Shown: piece by piece, positions 43,991 to 52,157 of the stretch
Layout: every line of letters begins with the position of its first letter
Position numbering within the stretch: the first letter of the stretch is position 1
NCBI RefSeq assembly: GCF_036346595.1
Contig: NZ_CP107834.1
Location: forward strand, 4,588,001-4,652,000
Origin: Streptomyces sp. NBC_00525
Lineage (GTDB): Bacteria; Actinomycetota; Actinomycetes; Streptomycetales; Streptomycetaceae
DNA: 64,000 nucleotides
Direction of reading: 5' to 3'
The notes under the pieces: model-generated
Database searches by the model: none
What the model was told of the DNA's origin: nothing
The model's input: only the letters and a program-made list of their open reading frames with translations
Position numbers and translations under genes: made by a program

Positions 43991-44027
43991 ACCGGCCCGC
44001 CCCCGCGACGCGTGGGGGCGGGCCGGT
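43991..44027. terminator. Bidirectional terminator after katA
   Basis: Arms 43991-44007 and 44011-44027 pair over 17 bases with one G-T, between convergent katA and the CBS-domain gene. Confidence 0.8.
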
Positions 44028-44043
44028 CCCTTCGCGCGGGCGG

Positions 44044-44445
44044 TCAGCTCACCAGGGCGGCGGGCCGGGGGCGGGCCGGGGTCCAGCAGCGGATGATGTC
44101 GCGCACCGAGACGACTCCGACCGGGCCGTCCCCGTCGAGCACGATCAGATGGCGGAAGCCGCCGTGCGTCATGGCCGCCGCGGCCTCTTCGAGCGTCCAG
44201 GCGGGCGCGGCGAAGACCACATCGGTGGTGGTGTGGGCGGAGGCGGTCTCGGAGTCCGGGTCGAGACCCGAGCCCACCGCGTCCAGGACGTCGCGCTCGG
44301 TGAGGATGCCGAGCCCGCAGGTATCGGGGTCGTGGACGACGGCCGCCCCGACCCGGCGCGCCGACATCAGCCGGGCGGCCTGGCGCAGCGTATGGGCGGG
44401 GCCGATGGTGAGGATCATCGTGGTCATGGCGTCACGGACGAACAT
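44044..44445 (-). CDS. CBS-domain protein
   Basis: 133 residues made of two CBS motifs, each with the L-x-x-A-A-x-x-M and G-V-V-x-x-x-D-I pattern (first about 10-60, second about 75-125; V-G-V-V-S-V-R-D-I-I near the end). Such pairs bind adenine nucleotides and act as energy or SAM sensors; no effector domain is attached. AGGAGG lies about 10 bases before the ATG at 44445. Convergent with katA. The 186 bases upstream to the HisN-like gene hold no recognisable feature. Confidence 0.85.
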   Translation of the reverse strand: MFVRDAMTTMILTIGPAHTLRQAARLMSARRVGAAVVHDPDTCGLGILTERDVLDAVGSGLDPDSETASAHTTTDVVFAAPAWTLEEAAAAMTHGGFRHLIVLDGDGPVGVVSVRDIIRCWTPARPRPAALVS

Positions 44446-44631
44446 GAAGGGGTGCCACCTCCTCGGTGAACCGGCGCGTGCACCGATTCACAAGTTCACA
44501 AGTGGGGGAAACCTCAGAGTGGCACCGAAGGGGAAGGCCGACAAGGGGTCGCGGAGATCAGTGGAGGGGCGCGCGGACGCGCGGCACGCCCCCCGGTGAC
44601 CCGGCACGCCGACCGGCGTACGGGGGAGCGC

Positions 44632-45432
44632 TCAGTAGCGCTGGTTCAGATAGCCGAGCAGCTCGCGGTGGAGCGCGCCGTTCGACGCGGCACCGTTCCC
44701 CCCGCCGGGCCCGTCCACACCGTCCAGACTGGTGAACCGGCCGCCCGCCTCCTGGACGATGATCGCGTTCGCGGCCATGTCCCACAGCGACAGCTCCGGC
44801 TCCGCGCAGATGTCCACGGACCCCTCCGCGACCATCATGTACGGCCAGAAGTCCCCGTAGCCCCGGGTGCGCCAGCAGGCGCGCGTCAGGTCCAGGAACC
44901 CGTCCAGCCGGCCCTGCTCCTCCCAGCCCGTCAGCGAGGAGTACGCGAACGAGGCGTCCGCGATCCGCTCCACCTTCGACACCGCGATCCGGGTCGCCGA
45001 GGTCAGGCTGCGACCGGTGTACGCGCCGGCGCCCTTCGCCGCCCACCAGCGCCGGTTCAGCGCCGGCGCCGACACCACGCCCACGACCGGCTGGAAGCCG
45101 TGCTCCCCGGCCTCCATCAGCGAGATCAGCGTCGCCCAGACCGGCACGCCCCGCACGTAGTTCTTGGTGCCGTCGATCGGGTCGATCACCCAGCGCCGGG
45201 GGCCGGTGCCCTCGATCCCGTACTCCTCGCCCAGGATCGCGTCGCGCGGACGCGCCCGGTGCAGATGGCCCCGGATCAGCTCCTCGGCGGCCTTGTCGGC
45301 CTCGCTCACCGGCGTCATGTCCGGCTTGGTCTCTACCTTGAGGTCGAGAGCCTTGAACCGGTCCATCGTCGCGGCGTCGGCGGCGTCCGCCAGCACATGG
45401 GCGAGGCGCAGATCATCGTGGTAATCGGGCAT
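44632..45432 (-). CDS. hisN: Inositol monophosphatase-family phosphatase (HisN-like histidinol-phosphatase)
   Basis: 266 residues. Metal-binding motifs of the family are complete: G-E-E-Y-G near 70, [12 protein letters not shown] near 83-94, and [15 protein letters not shown] near 215. Streptomyces and mycobacteria use a member of this family as the last-but-one enzyme of histidine synthesis (histidinol-phosphatase); inositol-1-phosphatase activity is the alternative, so the symbol is tentative. ATG 45432 is chosen; a GATACT -10-like element about 7 bases upstream hints at a leaderless transcript. It is followed downstream only by the CBS gene. Confidence 0.83.
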   Translation of the reverse strand: MPDYHDDLRLAHVLADAADAATMDRFKALDLKVETKPDMTPVSEADKAAEELIRGHLHRARPRDAILGEEYGIEGTGPRRWVIDPIDGTKNYVRGVPVWATLISLMEAGEHGFQPVVGVVSAPALNRRWWAAKGAGAYTGRSLTSATRIAVSKVERIADASFAYSSLTGWEEQGRLDGFLDLTRACWRTRGYGDFWPYMMVAEGSVDICAEPELSLWDMAANAIIVQEAGGRFTSLDGVDGPGGGNGAASNGALHRELLGYLNQRY

Positions 45433-45490
45433 GCCGTCACAGTATCGACCGGCCGGTGACCGGGGCCACACGGGCTCGGAGGGCGGACGG

Positions 45491-45814
45491 TCAGTGGGCG
45501 GAGCCGGAGAGCTGGAGCCCGATCACACCGAGGATCACCAGCGAGATCGACACCAGCTTGAGCGTGGAGACCACGTCGTCGAGGAAGACCATCCCGTAGA
45601 TCGCCGTCCCGGCCGCGCCGATGCCGGTCCACACGGCGTACGCGGGCCCCACGTCGAGCTTCTTCAGCGACAGGGTCAGCAGACCGAAGCTGCCCAGCGC
45701 GAAGACGCAGAACGCGATGGTCGGCCAGAGCCGGGTGAAGCCGTGCGAGAGCTTCAGACAGACCGCGAAACCGGTCTCCAGAAGTCCCGCGACCACGACC
45801 AGCAGCCACGCCAT
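45491..45814 (-). CDS. Small multidrug resistance (SMR) family exporter, Gdx/SugE-like
   Basis: 107 residues with four membrane helices. The conserved transport glutamate is in A-G-L-L-E-T-G near residue 14. [13 protein letters not shown] and [10 protein letters not shown] match the Gdx/SugE branch (guanidinium exporters) better than the QacE/EmrE branch, although the usual Trp after the glutamate is Phe here. These proteins work as dimers with opposite topology. ATG 45814 is supported by GGAGGG 8 bases upstream. I looked for a guanidine riboswitch in the leader and did not find one; only a CGGCACC hairpin (45844-45861) is present. Confidence 0.85.
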   Translation of the reverse strand: MAWLLVVVAGLLETGFAVCLKLSHGFTRLWPTIAFCVFALGSFGLLTLSLKKLDVGPAYAVWTGIGAAGTAIYGMVFLDDVVSTLKLVSISLVILGVIGLQLSGSAH

Positions 45815-45923
45815 CGTCCGCACCCTCCGCATCGGTGACCGCCCGGCACCAGCCGGTGCCGTTGGGCGTGATTATGCACTTACCGCATGCGAGTGATCGC
45901 AAACGTGCACGGCCGGCCGGAGA

Positions 45924-46940
45924 TCAGTCGCCTTCGCGCCGGCCCCGCGTGGACAGCAGCCGCCGCAGCGAGTCCAGCCGCGCCGGGTCGGCGTGCCCCT
46001 CCGCCACCCAGGCGTCCAGCGCGCATTCCGGTTCATGGCTGTCATGGGTGCAGCCGCGCGGACACTCCTCGGTGCCGGGCTGGAGGTCCGGGAAGGCGTT
46101 GATCACCCGCGACGGATCGATGTGGTTCAACCCGAACGAGCGCACACCCGGGGTGTCGATCACCCAGCCCCGGTAGCCCGGCAGCGGCAGCGCCAGCGCG
46201 GATGTGGTGGTGTGCCGGCCCCGCCCGGTGACCGCGTTGACGACCCCCGTGATACGCCGCTTCTCCTTCGGCACCAGCGCGTTGACCAGCGTCGTCTTGC
46301 CGACGCCGGAGTGCCCGACGAACGCCGTGACGCGGCCGTCGAGCTGCTCGCGGACCCGGTCGGCCGCGTCCCCGTTCTCCAGCTCCTCGCGGCTGGTGAC
46401 GACGAACGGCACACCCAGCGGGGTGTACGCGCCCAGCAGCTTGTCCGGGGACGCCAGGTCAGACTTGGTCAGCACCAGGAGCGGCGAGAGCCCGCCGTCG
46501 TACGCGGCGACCAGACAGCGGTCGATCATGCGCGGGCGGGGTTCCGGATCGGCCAGCGCGGTGACGATCGCCAACTGGTCCGCGTTGGCCACGACCACCC
46601 GCTCGAACGGGTCGTCGTCGTCCGCCGTCCGGCGCAGCACCGAGCGGCGCTCACCGATGCGGACGATCCGGGCCAGCGTGTCCTTGTCGCCGGACAGGTC
46701 GCCGACGAGCGACACGGTGTCGCCGACCACCGCCGCCTTGCGGCCCAGCTCGCGGGCCTTCATCGCGACGATCGTGCGATCGCCGACCAGGCAGGTGAGG
46801 CGGCCCCGGTCCACGGTGAGGACCATGCCCTCCTCGGCGTCCTCGTGCTTGGGCCGGATATGGGTGCGCGGACGGTTGCCCTTGCGGTTGGGGCGGACGC
46901 GGATGTCGTCCTCGTCGGGGTTCTTGCCGTAGCGGCGCAT
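45924..46940 (-). CDS. rsgA: Ribosome small-subunit-dependent GTPase RsgA
   Basis: 338 residues. The circularly permuted GTPase order is visible: T-K-S-D-L (G4, near 158) comes before G-H-S-G-V-G-K-T-T (G1, near 208) and D-T-P-G (G3, near 262). An OB-fold region lies before it and a C-terminal zinc element C-P-R-G-C-T-H with a later Cys after it. RsgA checks late 30S assembly. Its start is only 3 bases after the aroA stop, so both are in one transcript. The N-terminus (M-R-R-Y-G-K-N-P-D-E-D-D) is the usual actinobacterial one. Confidence 0.94.
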   Translation of the reverse strand: MRRYGKNPDEDDIRVRPNRKGNRPRTHIRPKHEDAEEGMVLTVDRGRLTCLVGDRTIVAMKARELGRKAAVVGDTVSLVGDLSGDKDTLARIVRIGERRSVLRRTADDDDPFERVVVANADQLAIVTALADPEPRPRMIDRCLVAAYDGGLSPLLVLTKSDLASPDKLLGAYTPLGVPFVVTSREELENGDAADRVREQLDGRVTAFVGHSGVGKTTLVNALVPKEKRRITGVVNAVTGRGRHTTTSALALPLPGYRGWVIDTPGVRSFGLNHIDPSRVINAFPDLQPGTEECPRGCTHDSHEPECALDAWVAEGHADPARLDSLRRLLSTRGRREGD

Positions 46941-46943
46941 GTC

Positions 46944-48293
46944 TCAGACCCCGAGCATTCCGGTCCACATCTGCGGGAAGTCCGGCAGGGTCTTGGCGGT
47001 CGTCGCCACGTTCTCGATCTCCACTCCGGGGACGGCAAGGCCGATGACCGACCCCGCGGTGGCCATCCGGTGGTCGTCGTACGTATGGAAGGTACCGCCG
47101 CGCAGCGGGCGCGGGCGGATGTGCAGGCCGTCGGCCGTCTCGGTGACGTCGCCGCCCAGCTCGTTGATCTCCTTGGTGAGCGCGGCCAGCCGGTCCGTCT
47201 CGTGCAGCCGCAGATGGGCGACGCCGCTCAGCGTGGACGGGGAGTCGGCCAGGGCGGCGACGGCGGCGATGCCCGGCGTCAGCTCGCCGACCTCGCCGAG
47301 GTCCACGTCGATGCCGTGGATGCGGCCCGAGCCGGTGAAGGTCAGCCCGTGCTCGGTCAGCTCGCAGGAGCCGCCCATCGCGGTGAAGATCTCGCGCAGC
47401 GCGTCACCGGGCTGCGTGGTGTGCGCCGGCCAGTCCGGGACGGTCACCCGGCCGCCCGTGACCAGCGCGGCGGCCAGGAACGGCTGGGCGTTGGACAGGT
47501 CCGGCTCGATGGTCAGGTCCCGGCCCAGCAGCGCGGAGGGAGAGACCCGCCACACATTCGGCTCGCCGCCGGTCTCCGGCTCGTCCACCCGGGCGCCGAC
47601 CGCCCTGAGCATGTCCACGGTCATCCGGATGTGCGGCATGGAGGGGAGCCGGCCGCCGGTGTGCCGGACCTCCACGCCCTGGTTGAAGCGCGGCGCGGAC
47701 AGCAGCAGCGCCGAGACGAACTGGGAGGACGAGGAGGCGTCGATCGCGACCGGACCGCCGTCCAGCGCGCCGCCGCCGTGCACCGTCATCGGGAGCGAGC
47801 CCCGGGAGTCGTCCTCGATCCGGGCACCGAGCACCCGCAGGGCCTCGATCACCCCGGTCAGCGGCCGCTCGTAGGAGCGCGGGTCGCCGTCGAAGCGGAC
47901 CGGGCCGTCGGCGAGCGCGGCCACCGGGGGCAGGAAGCGCATGACCGTACCGGCGTTGCCGACGTCCACCGTGACCGGGCCGCGCAGCGGGGCCGGCACG
48001 ACGCGCCAGGTCTCGCCGGAGAACTCCGGGCCGGTGGCGTCACCGGTCGCCGACGCGCTGGAGGACACCGTCTCCTCGATGCTGACGCCCATCGCGCGCA
48101 GCGCGTCCGCCATCAGCAGGGTGTCGCGGGAGCGCAGCGGGCGGCGCAGCCGGCCCGGCTCGGAGGCCAGCGCGGCGAGCACCAGCGCGCGGTTGGTGAC
48201 CGACTTGGAACCGGGCACGGTGACGGTCGCGTCGACGGCCCCGCTCGCGACGGGGGCGGGCCAGAGGGCGGGATGCACGGCACTTTCGGTCAT
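46944..48293 (-). CDS. aroA: 3-phosphoshikimate 1-carboxyvinyltransferase (EPSP synthase)
   Basis: 449 residues, full length. Conserved parts are P-G-S-K-S-V-T-N-R near 28-36 (binds shikimate-3-phosphate), G-N-A-G-T-V-M-R-F near 125, and D-D-H-R-M-A-T-A near 400. The enzyme joins PEP to shikimate-3-phosphate in aromatic amino-acid synthesis. The expected G-A/G-x-P pattern near residue 100 is not the standard one, and sensitivity class cannot be judged from sequence alone. It is followed by rsgA with 3 bases between. The pair matches the mycobacterial order aroA-rsgA near sigH. Confidence 0.94.
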   Translation of the reverse strand: MTESAVHPALWPAPVASGAVDATVTVPGSKSVTNRALVLAALASEPGRLRRPLRSRDTLLMADALRAMGVSIEETVSSSASATGDATGPEFSGETWRVVPAPLRGPVTVDVGNAGTVMRFLPPVAALADGPVRFDGDPRSYERPLTGVIEALRVLGARIEDDSRGSLPMTVHGGGALDGGPVAIDASSSSQFVSALLLSAPRFNQGVEVRHTGGRLPSMPHIRMTVDMLRAVGARVDEPETGGEPNVWRVSPSALLGRDLTIEPDLSNAQPFLAAALVTGGRVTVPDWPAHTTQPGDALREIFTAMGGSCELTEHGLTFTGSGRIHGIDVDLGEVGELTPGIAAVAALADSPSTLSGVAHLRLHETDRLAALTKEINELGGDVTETADGLHIRPRPLRGGTFHTYDDHRMATAGSVIGLAVPGVEIENVATTAKTLPDFPQMWTGMLGV

Positions 48294-48381
48294 GCACTCA
48301 CTTTACGGGCTCCGGTCCCACCCGGCCGGGGCGTGGTCCTCCGCCTCCCCGGACGGGCCGGGCCGCAGCCCCGGCCCCCGG

Positions 48382-48431
48382 GTCACAGCCCCACCGGCCG
48401 CGTCACAGCCCGCCCTCCGGGTCACAGCCCC
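48382..48431. repeat. Three-copy repeat GTCACAGCCC
   Basis: GTCACAGCCC starts at 48382, 48402 and 48421. The last copy contains the stop codon of the M50 protease gene (read on the minus strand as GGGCTGTGAC), so the other two look like repeated copies of that gene's 3' end. The rest of this 128-base intergenic stretch is GC-rich and has no other feature. Confidence 0.5.
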
Positions 48432-49135
48432 AGCAGCCAGCGCCCGCCGCCGATCAGCGAGCACAGCGACACCGCGTGGAAGAGGAACAGCCACAGCGCC
48501 GCCGGGACGTCCGTCAGCCGGGACAGCTGGTCGGCGTCCGAGTCCGGCGCCCCGCCGCGCCGCCGCTTCGACTGGAGCTCGAACACCGGGCGCACCCCGC
48601 CCATCAGCAGGAACCACACCACGCTGTACGCGAACAGCGACTGCCAGGCCGGCGAGGCCAGCCAGGACACCAGCAGGAACAGCGAACCGGTGAGGATCAC
48701 CGTCAGCGCCCCGTACACATTGCGGATCGCCACCAGCATCACCGCGAGCAGGGCCGTGGCCAGCCACAGCAGCAGCGTGATCCTGCCGTCCACCAGCAGC
48801 CAGGCACCGCCGAGCCCGAGCAGCGAGGGCGCGGTGTAGCCGGCCGCCGCCGTCAGGACCATGCCGATACCGGTCGGCCTGCCGCGGCTCACCGTCAGCC
48901 CGCTGGTGTCCGAGTGCAGCCGGATGCCCGCGAGCTGCCGGCCGGTCAGGAGGGCCACCAGCCCGTGGCCGCCCTCGTGGGCGATGGTGATGGTGTTCCG
49001 GGACAGCCGCCACACGACGTTCGGGACGACCGCGATCAGCGCCGCCGTCGCGGTCACCACCACCAGCCACTGCTCGGGGGCGGGCTGGGTACCGACGACG
49101 CGGTCCCACAGATTGCCGAGATCGGTGCTGTCCAT
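48422..49135 (-). CDS. M50 family metallopeptidase-like membrane protein
   Basis: 237 residues, mostly hydrophobic with about six membrane segments. The zinc motif A-H-E-G-G-H-G-L-V-A lies in an early membrane segment near residue 38, typical of site-2-type intramembrane proteases. A second metal aspartate motif in the usual N-x-x-P-D-G form is not clear, so activity is uncertain. No PDZ domain. It sits upstream of aroA on the same strand, and the SRAP gene diverges 65 bases away. Target unknown. Confidence 0.82.
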   Translation of the reverse strand: MDSTDLGNLWDRVVGTQPAPEQWLVVVTATAALIAVVPNVVWRLSRNTITIAHEGGHGLVALLTGRQLAGIRLHSDTSGLTVSRGRPTGIGMVLTAAAGYTAPSLLGLGGAWLLVDGRITLLLWLATALLAVMLVAIRNVYGALTVILTGSLFLLVSWLASPAWQSLFAYSVVWFLLMGGVRPVFELQSKRRRGGAPDSDADQLSRLTDVPAALWLFLFHAVSLCSLIGGGRWLLGL

Positions 49136-49200
49136 GGGGCGGGCGGCTCCTTATGGGAGTGGGGTCCGGACCGGGGGGCTGTCGTGGCAGTCTGGCACTC

Positions 49201-50016
49201 ATGTGCGGACGGTATGCAGCGAGTCGGCGGCCCGAGGACCTGACCGGACTCTTCCAGGTGGAGAAGTGGGAACCGGCGGAGGCGCTGGAGCCCGACTACA
49301 ACGTGGCGCCGACCAAGGAGGTCTACGCCGTACTGGAGCGCCCCCTGAAAGACGCGGACGACCAGCGGCCGGTTCGCCAGATGCGCGCACTGAAATGGGG
49401 ACTCGTCCCCTCCTGGGCCAAGAGCCCGGAGGGCGCCGCCCGGATGATCAACGCACGGGCCGAGACCGTCCACGAGAAGCCGTCCTTCCGCCGCCCCTTC
49501 GTCTCCCGGCGCTGCATCCTGCCCGCCGACGGTTATTACGAGTGGGTGACCGGCGCCGAGGAACGGGAGCTGGAGGAGAAGGGCCGGCGCAAGCGCCCCC
49601 GTAAACAGCCCTACTTCGTCACGCCCGCCGACGGCACGGTCTTCGCCATGGCCGGGCTGTACGAGTTCTGGCGCGACCGCACCCTGCCCGACGACCACCC
49701 GCAGGCCTGGTGGGTCACCTGCACGGTGATCACCACCGAGGCGGAGACCACCCCGCTCGGCGTCGCCCCCGCCGAGGGACCGGCCTCGCTCGCCGACATC
49801 CACCCCCGGATGCCCCTGATGCTCACCCCGGACCGCTGGGACGCCTGGCTGGACCCCTCGCACACCGACCCGGAGGCGCTGCGCGCCCTGCTCACGCCCC
49901 CGCCGCCGGGCCTGATGCGCGCCTACCCCGTGGCGACCGCCGTCAGCAACGTCCGCAACAACGGGCCCGAGCTGAAGGGCGAGCTGGCCGCGCCCGAGGT
50001 GAGCACCCTGTTCTGA
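49201..50016 (+). CDS. SRAP/HMCES-type abasic-site protein (YedK family)
   Basis: 271 residues starting M-C-G-R-Y-A. Once Met is removed, Cys2 forms a covalent thiazolidine bond with abasic sites in single-stranded DNA, protecting them. The other conserved residues are present: N-A-R-A-E-T-V near 85, G-Y-Y-E-W near 112, and H-P-R-M-P near 201. The ATG must be at 49201 because Cys has to be residue 2. The mycobacterial orthologue (Rv3226c, as I recall) also lies next to the sigH/aroA genes. Divergent from the M50 gene. Confidence 0.92.
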   Translation: MCGRYAASRRPEDLTGLFQVEKWEPAEALEPDYNVAPTKEVYAVLERPLKDADDQRPVRQMRALKWGLVPSWAKSPEGAARMINARAETVHEKPSFRRPFVSRRCILPADGYYEWVTGAEERELEEKGRRKRPRKQPYFVTPADGTVFAMAGLYEFWRDRTLPDDHPQAWWVTCTVITTEAETTPLGVAPAEGPASLADIHPRMPLMLTPDRWDAWLDPSHTDPEALRALLTPPPPGLMRAYPVATAVSNVRNNGPELKGELAAPEVSTLF

Positions 50017-50069
50017 GCACCGCGCCCCGCCGCCCCCGCCCCGCGCGCCCCTGTTGGTTGGATGGGCCC

Positions 50070-50720
50070 GTGACCACCGACGCAGCGACACCCCGCACCG
50101 AAACGGTCGAGACCGCGACCGGCACCGCGCGCATCACCTGGCTGACGGCCCCCGCGCCGCGCCTCCTGCTCGCCCTCGGCCACGGCGCCGGCGGCGGCAT
50201 CGAGGCCCGTGACCTCACCGCTCTGGGCGCCGCCCTGCCCGCGCACGGCGTGAGCGTCGCCCTGGTGGAGCAGCCCTGGCGGGTCGCCGGCAAGAAGGTC
50301 GCGCCCGCCCCGAAGACGCTGGACACCGGCTGGCACGGGGTGTGGCCGGCCCTCGCCGCCGCCGGGCTCCCGGTCGTCGCGGGCGGACGCAGCGCCGGGG
50401 CCCGCGTCGCCTGCCGCACCGCCGCGGCGCTCGGCGCCCGCGCGGTCCTGGCGCTCAGCTTCCCGCTGCACCCGCCGGGCCGCCCCGAGAAGACCCGCGC
50501 CGCCGAACTGCTGGACTGCGGCCTGCCCGCGCTCGTCGTCCAGGGCGGCAACGACCCCTTCGGCAGGCCCGCCGAGTTCCCGCCGGGCGACTACCGGATC
50601 GCCGAGGTGCCGTACGGGGACCACGGCTTCGCCGTGCCGAAACGGTCCGGGCTCACCGGCGAACGCGCGATGGAGATCCTCACCGGCGCCGTCACCGGAT
50701 GGCTGGCCGGAATCGGCTGA
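50070..50720 (+). CDS. Alpha/beta hydrolase of the KANL3/Tex30 type
   Basis: 216 residues. L-G-H-G-A-G-G-G near 38 (oxyanion region), nucleophile elbow G-G-R-S-A-G-A-R near 110, V-Q-G-G-N-D-P-F with the acid residue near 160, and final H-G-F near 190. The group is poorly studied and cytoplasmic; substrate unknown. GTG 50070 is used. It starts 53 bases after the SRAP gene and may be read with it. The SigR-dependent promoter of sigR begins 22 bases after its stop codon. Confidence 0.8.
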   Translation: MTTDAATPRTETVETATGTARITWLTAPAPRLLLALGHGAGGGIEARDLTALGAALPAHGVSVALVEQPWRVAGKKVAPAPKTLDTGWHGVWPALAAAGLPVVAGGRSAGARVACRTAAALGARAVLALSFPLHPPGRPEKTRAAELLDCGLPALVVQGGNDPFGRPAEFPPGDYRIAEVPYGDHGFAVPKRSGLTGERAMEILTGAVTGWLAGIG

Positions 50721-50742
50721 ACCGGAATCGGCCGCGCGGCCG

Positions 50743-50768
50743 GGAATGCCCGGCGGGGGACCGCTGTT
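50743..50768 (+). promoter_or_regulatory. SigR-dependent autoregulatory promoter of sigR
   Basis: GGAAT (50743-50747), 18 bases, GTT (50766-50768): exact SigR consensus and spacing. It lies 50 bases ahead of the ATG 50819 that begins the long SigR isoform, so it matches the known positive feedback promoter (p2) of S. coelicolor sigR. Confidence 0.85.
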
Positions 50769-50818
50769 GTTCCGGACATCGGTACGCCAACGTCGTAAGT
50801 GGAGAGGGAGTCCGTCGC

Positions 50819-51661
50819 ATGGGTTCGACCATCTGCCCGCGTCGCACAGATACCGCTGACCTGGAGTGGACGGTCCTGCACGCGGCCACCACCACCCATG
50901 AGCGGTCACCCGGCGGCACGGAACGACAGCCCGCGCGGGACCAAGGTCGACTATTCTCCGATTCGAGCGGGTCCGGTGCGGGCTCCGCCCCAGCGTTGGA
51001 GGAGGTGGGTCCGGTCACTGGGACCGACACAGGGACCGACGACGGCCGCCCGCAGGAGACGACGGCCGAGCGCAACGCGCGTTTCGAGCGCGACGCCCTC
51101 GGTTTCCTGGACCAGATGTACTCGGCTGCCCTGCGCATGACGCGCAACCCCGCGGACGCCGAGGACCTGGTCCAGGAGACGTACGCCAAGGCGTACGCCT
51201 CCTTCCACCAGTTCCGTGAGGGCACCAACCTCAAGGCGTGGATGTACCGCATCCTCACGAACACCTTCATCAACTCGTACCGCAAGAAGCAGCGCGAACC
51301 CCAGCGCAGCGCCGCCGAGGAGATCGAGGACTGGCAGCTGGCCCGCGCCGAGTCGCACATGTCGACCGGGCTGCGCTCCGCCGAGTCGCAGGCCCTCGAC
51401 CACCTCCCCGACTCGGACGTGAAGTCCGCGCTGCAGGCGATTCCCGAGGAGTTCCGCATCGCGGTCTATCTCGCCGATGTAGAGGGCTTTGCCTACAAGG
51501 AGATCGCGGACATCATGGGGACACCCATCGGTACGGTGATGTCCCGACTGCACCGGGGCCGCCGTCAGCTGCGCGGCATGCTGGAGGATTACGCCCGCGA
51601 CCGCGGACTCGTCCCCGCGGGCGCCGGTAAGTCGGACGATCGGAAAGGCTCGGGCTCATGA
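50819..51661 (+). other. sigR: Long SigR isoform (SigR-prime) reading frame
   Basis: The sigR frame stays open upstream to ATG 50819, adding 62 residues ([10 protein letters not shown]...) to the short protein. A GTGGAGAGG site lies before the ATG, and the SigR promoter is 50 bases further up. In S. coelicolor the SigR-driven transcript makes an isoform with an extension of about 55 residues that is degraded faster, giving a transient response. The extension here is similar in size. Listed as an isoform, not a separate gene. Confidence 0.72.
51005..51661 (+). CDS. sigR: ECF sigma factor SigR (thiol-oxidative stress)
   Basis: 218 residues from GTG 51005, with GGAGGAG overlapping the start. 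Region 2 contains [13 protein letters not shown] and W-M-Y-R-I-L-T-N (residues about 52-95). Region 4 contains [12 protein letters not shown] and [24 protein letters not shown]. SigR directs thioredoxin, mycothiol and related genes at GGAAT-N18-GTT promoters. A TATTCT -10-like element at 50952-50957 could start the constitutive short transcript. rsrA overlaps its stop by ATGA. The three SigR-type promoters in this window (moeZ, mycoredoxin, sigR) are predicted targets. Confidence 0.94.
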   Translation: MGPVTGTDTGTDDGRPQETTAERNARFERDALGFLDQMYSAALRMTRNPADAEDLVQETYAKAYASFHQFREGTNLKAWMYRILTNTFINSYRKKQREPQRSAAEEIEDWQLARAESHMSTGLRSAESQALDHLPDSDVKSALQAIPEEFRIAVYLADVEGFAYKEIADIMGTPIGTVMSRLHRGRRQLRGMLEDYARDRGLVPAGAGKSDDRKGSGS

Positions 51662-51978
51662 GCTGCGGAGAGCCGCACGAGACGGAATGCTCAGAGGTCC
51701 TCGACCACCTCTACGAGTTTCTCGACCGGGAGATGCCCGACAGCGACTGCACCAAGTTCGAGGCGCATTTCGTCGAGTGTTCCCCCTGCCTGGAGAAGTA
51801 CGGCCTGGAACAGGCCGTGAAGAAGCTGGTCAAGCGCTGCTGCGGTCATGACGACGTACCGGCCGACCTGCGGTCCAAGGTGATGGGCCGGATCGACCTC
51901 ATCCGCTCCGGACAGGCCGTGCCGGACCAGGACGTCACGGTCTCCGACACCGAGGTGCCGACCGCCGCCGGAGACTGA
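51658..51978 (+). CDS. rsrA: Zinc-containing redox-sensing anti-sigma factor RsrA
   Basis: 106 residues of the ZAS family. The zinc/redox motif H-F-V-E-C-S-P-C (H-x3-C-x2-C, residues about 37-44) plus an upstream cysteine (E-C-S-E-V near 11) form the sensor. In the reduced state RsrA holds SigR; disulfide formation releases zinc and SigR. Additional cysteines (R-C-C-G) follow. ATG 51658 overlaps the sigR TGA, so production is coupled one-to-one. The transcript ends in an unusual repeat-derived hairpin. Confidence 0.95.
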   Translation: MSCGEPHETECSEVLDHLYEFLDREMPDSDCTKFEAHFVECSPCLEKYGLEQAVKKLVKRCCGHDDVPADLRSKVMGRIDLIRSGQAVPDQDVTVSDTEVPTAAGD

Positions 51979-52050
51979 ACCCTCCGGAGCCGGACCACCC
52001 TCCGGGACCGAAACACCCTTCGGTTCCGGACCACCCTCCGGAACCGAACC
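51979..52050 (+). repeat. Four tandem 18-bp repeats after rsrA
   Basis: Units ACCCTCCGGAGCCGGACC, ACCCTCCGGGACCGAAAC, ACCCTTCGGTTCCGGACC and ACCCTCCGGAACCGAACC follow head to tail, beginning at the first base after the rsrA stop. They differ at a few positions but keep the 18-base period exactly. Confidence 0.85.
52019..52048 (+). terminator. rsrA terminator formed from the tandem repeats
   Basis: A perfect 12-base stem (52019-52030 with 52037-52048) with loop CCACCC is made from the third and fourth repeat units, whose differences from the other units are just those needed to pair. Confidence 0.7.
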
Positions 52051-52157
52051 TTCCGCCGCTTCACCCGAACGTGCTAATCGCCCCCATCGGCCCCCGCCCG
52101 GCCCGCCCCGCTCGTTAGCGTGGCTCCTTCACGAGCGGAGCTGGGGGGCGAGCGACG

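Noticed and set aside
45815..45923. Possible guanidine riboswitch ahead of the SMR exporter
   Set aside because: No paired ACGR-loop hairpins (guanidine-II), no guanidine-I or -III core. Only one ordinary hairpin is present.
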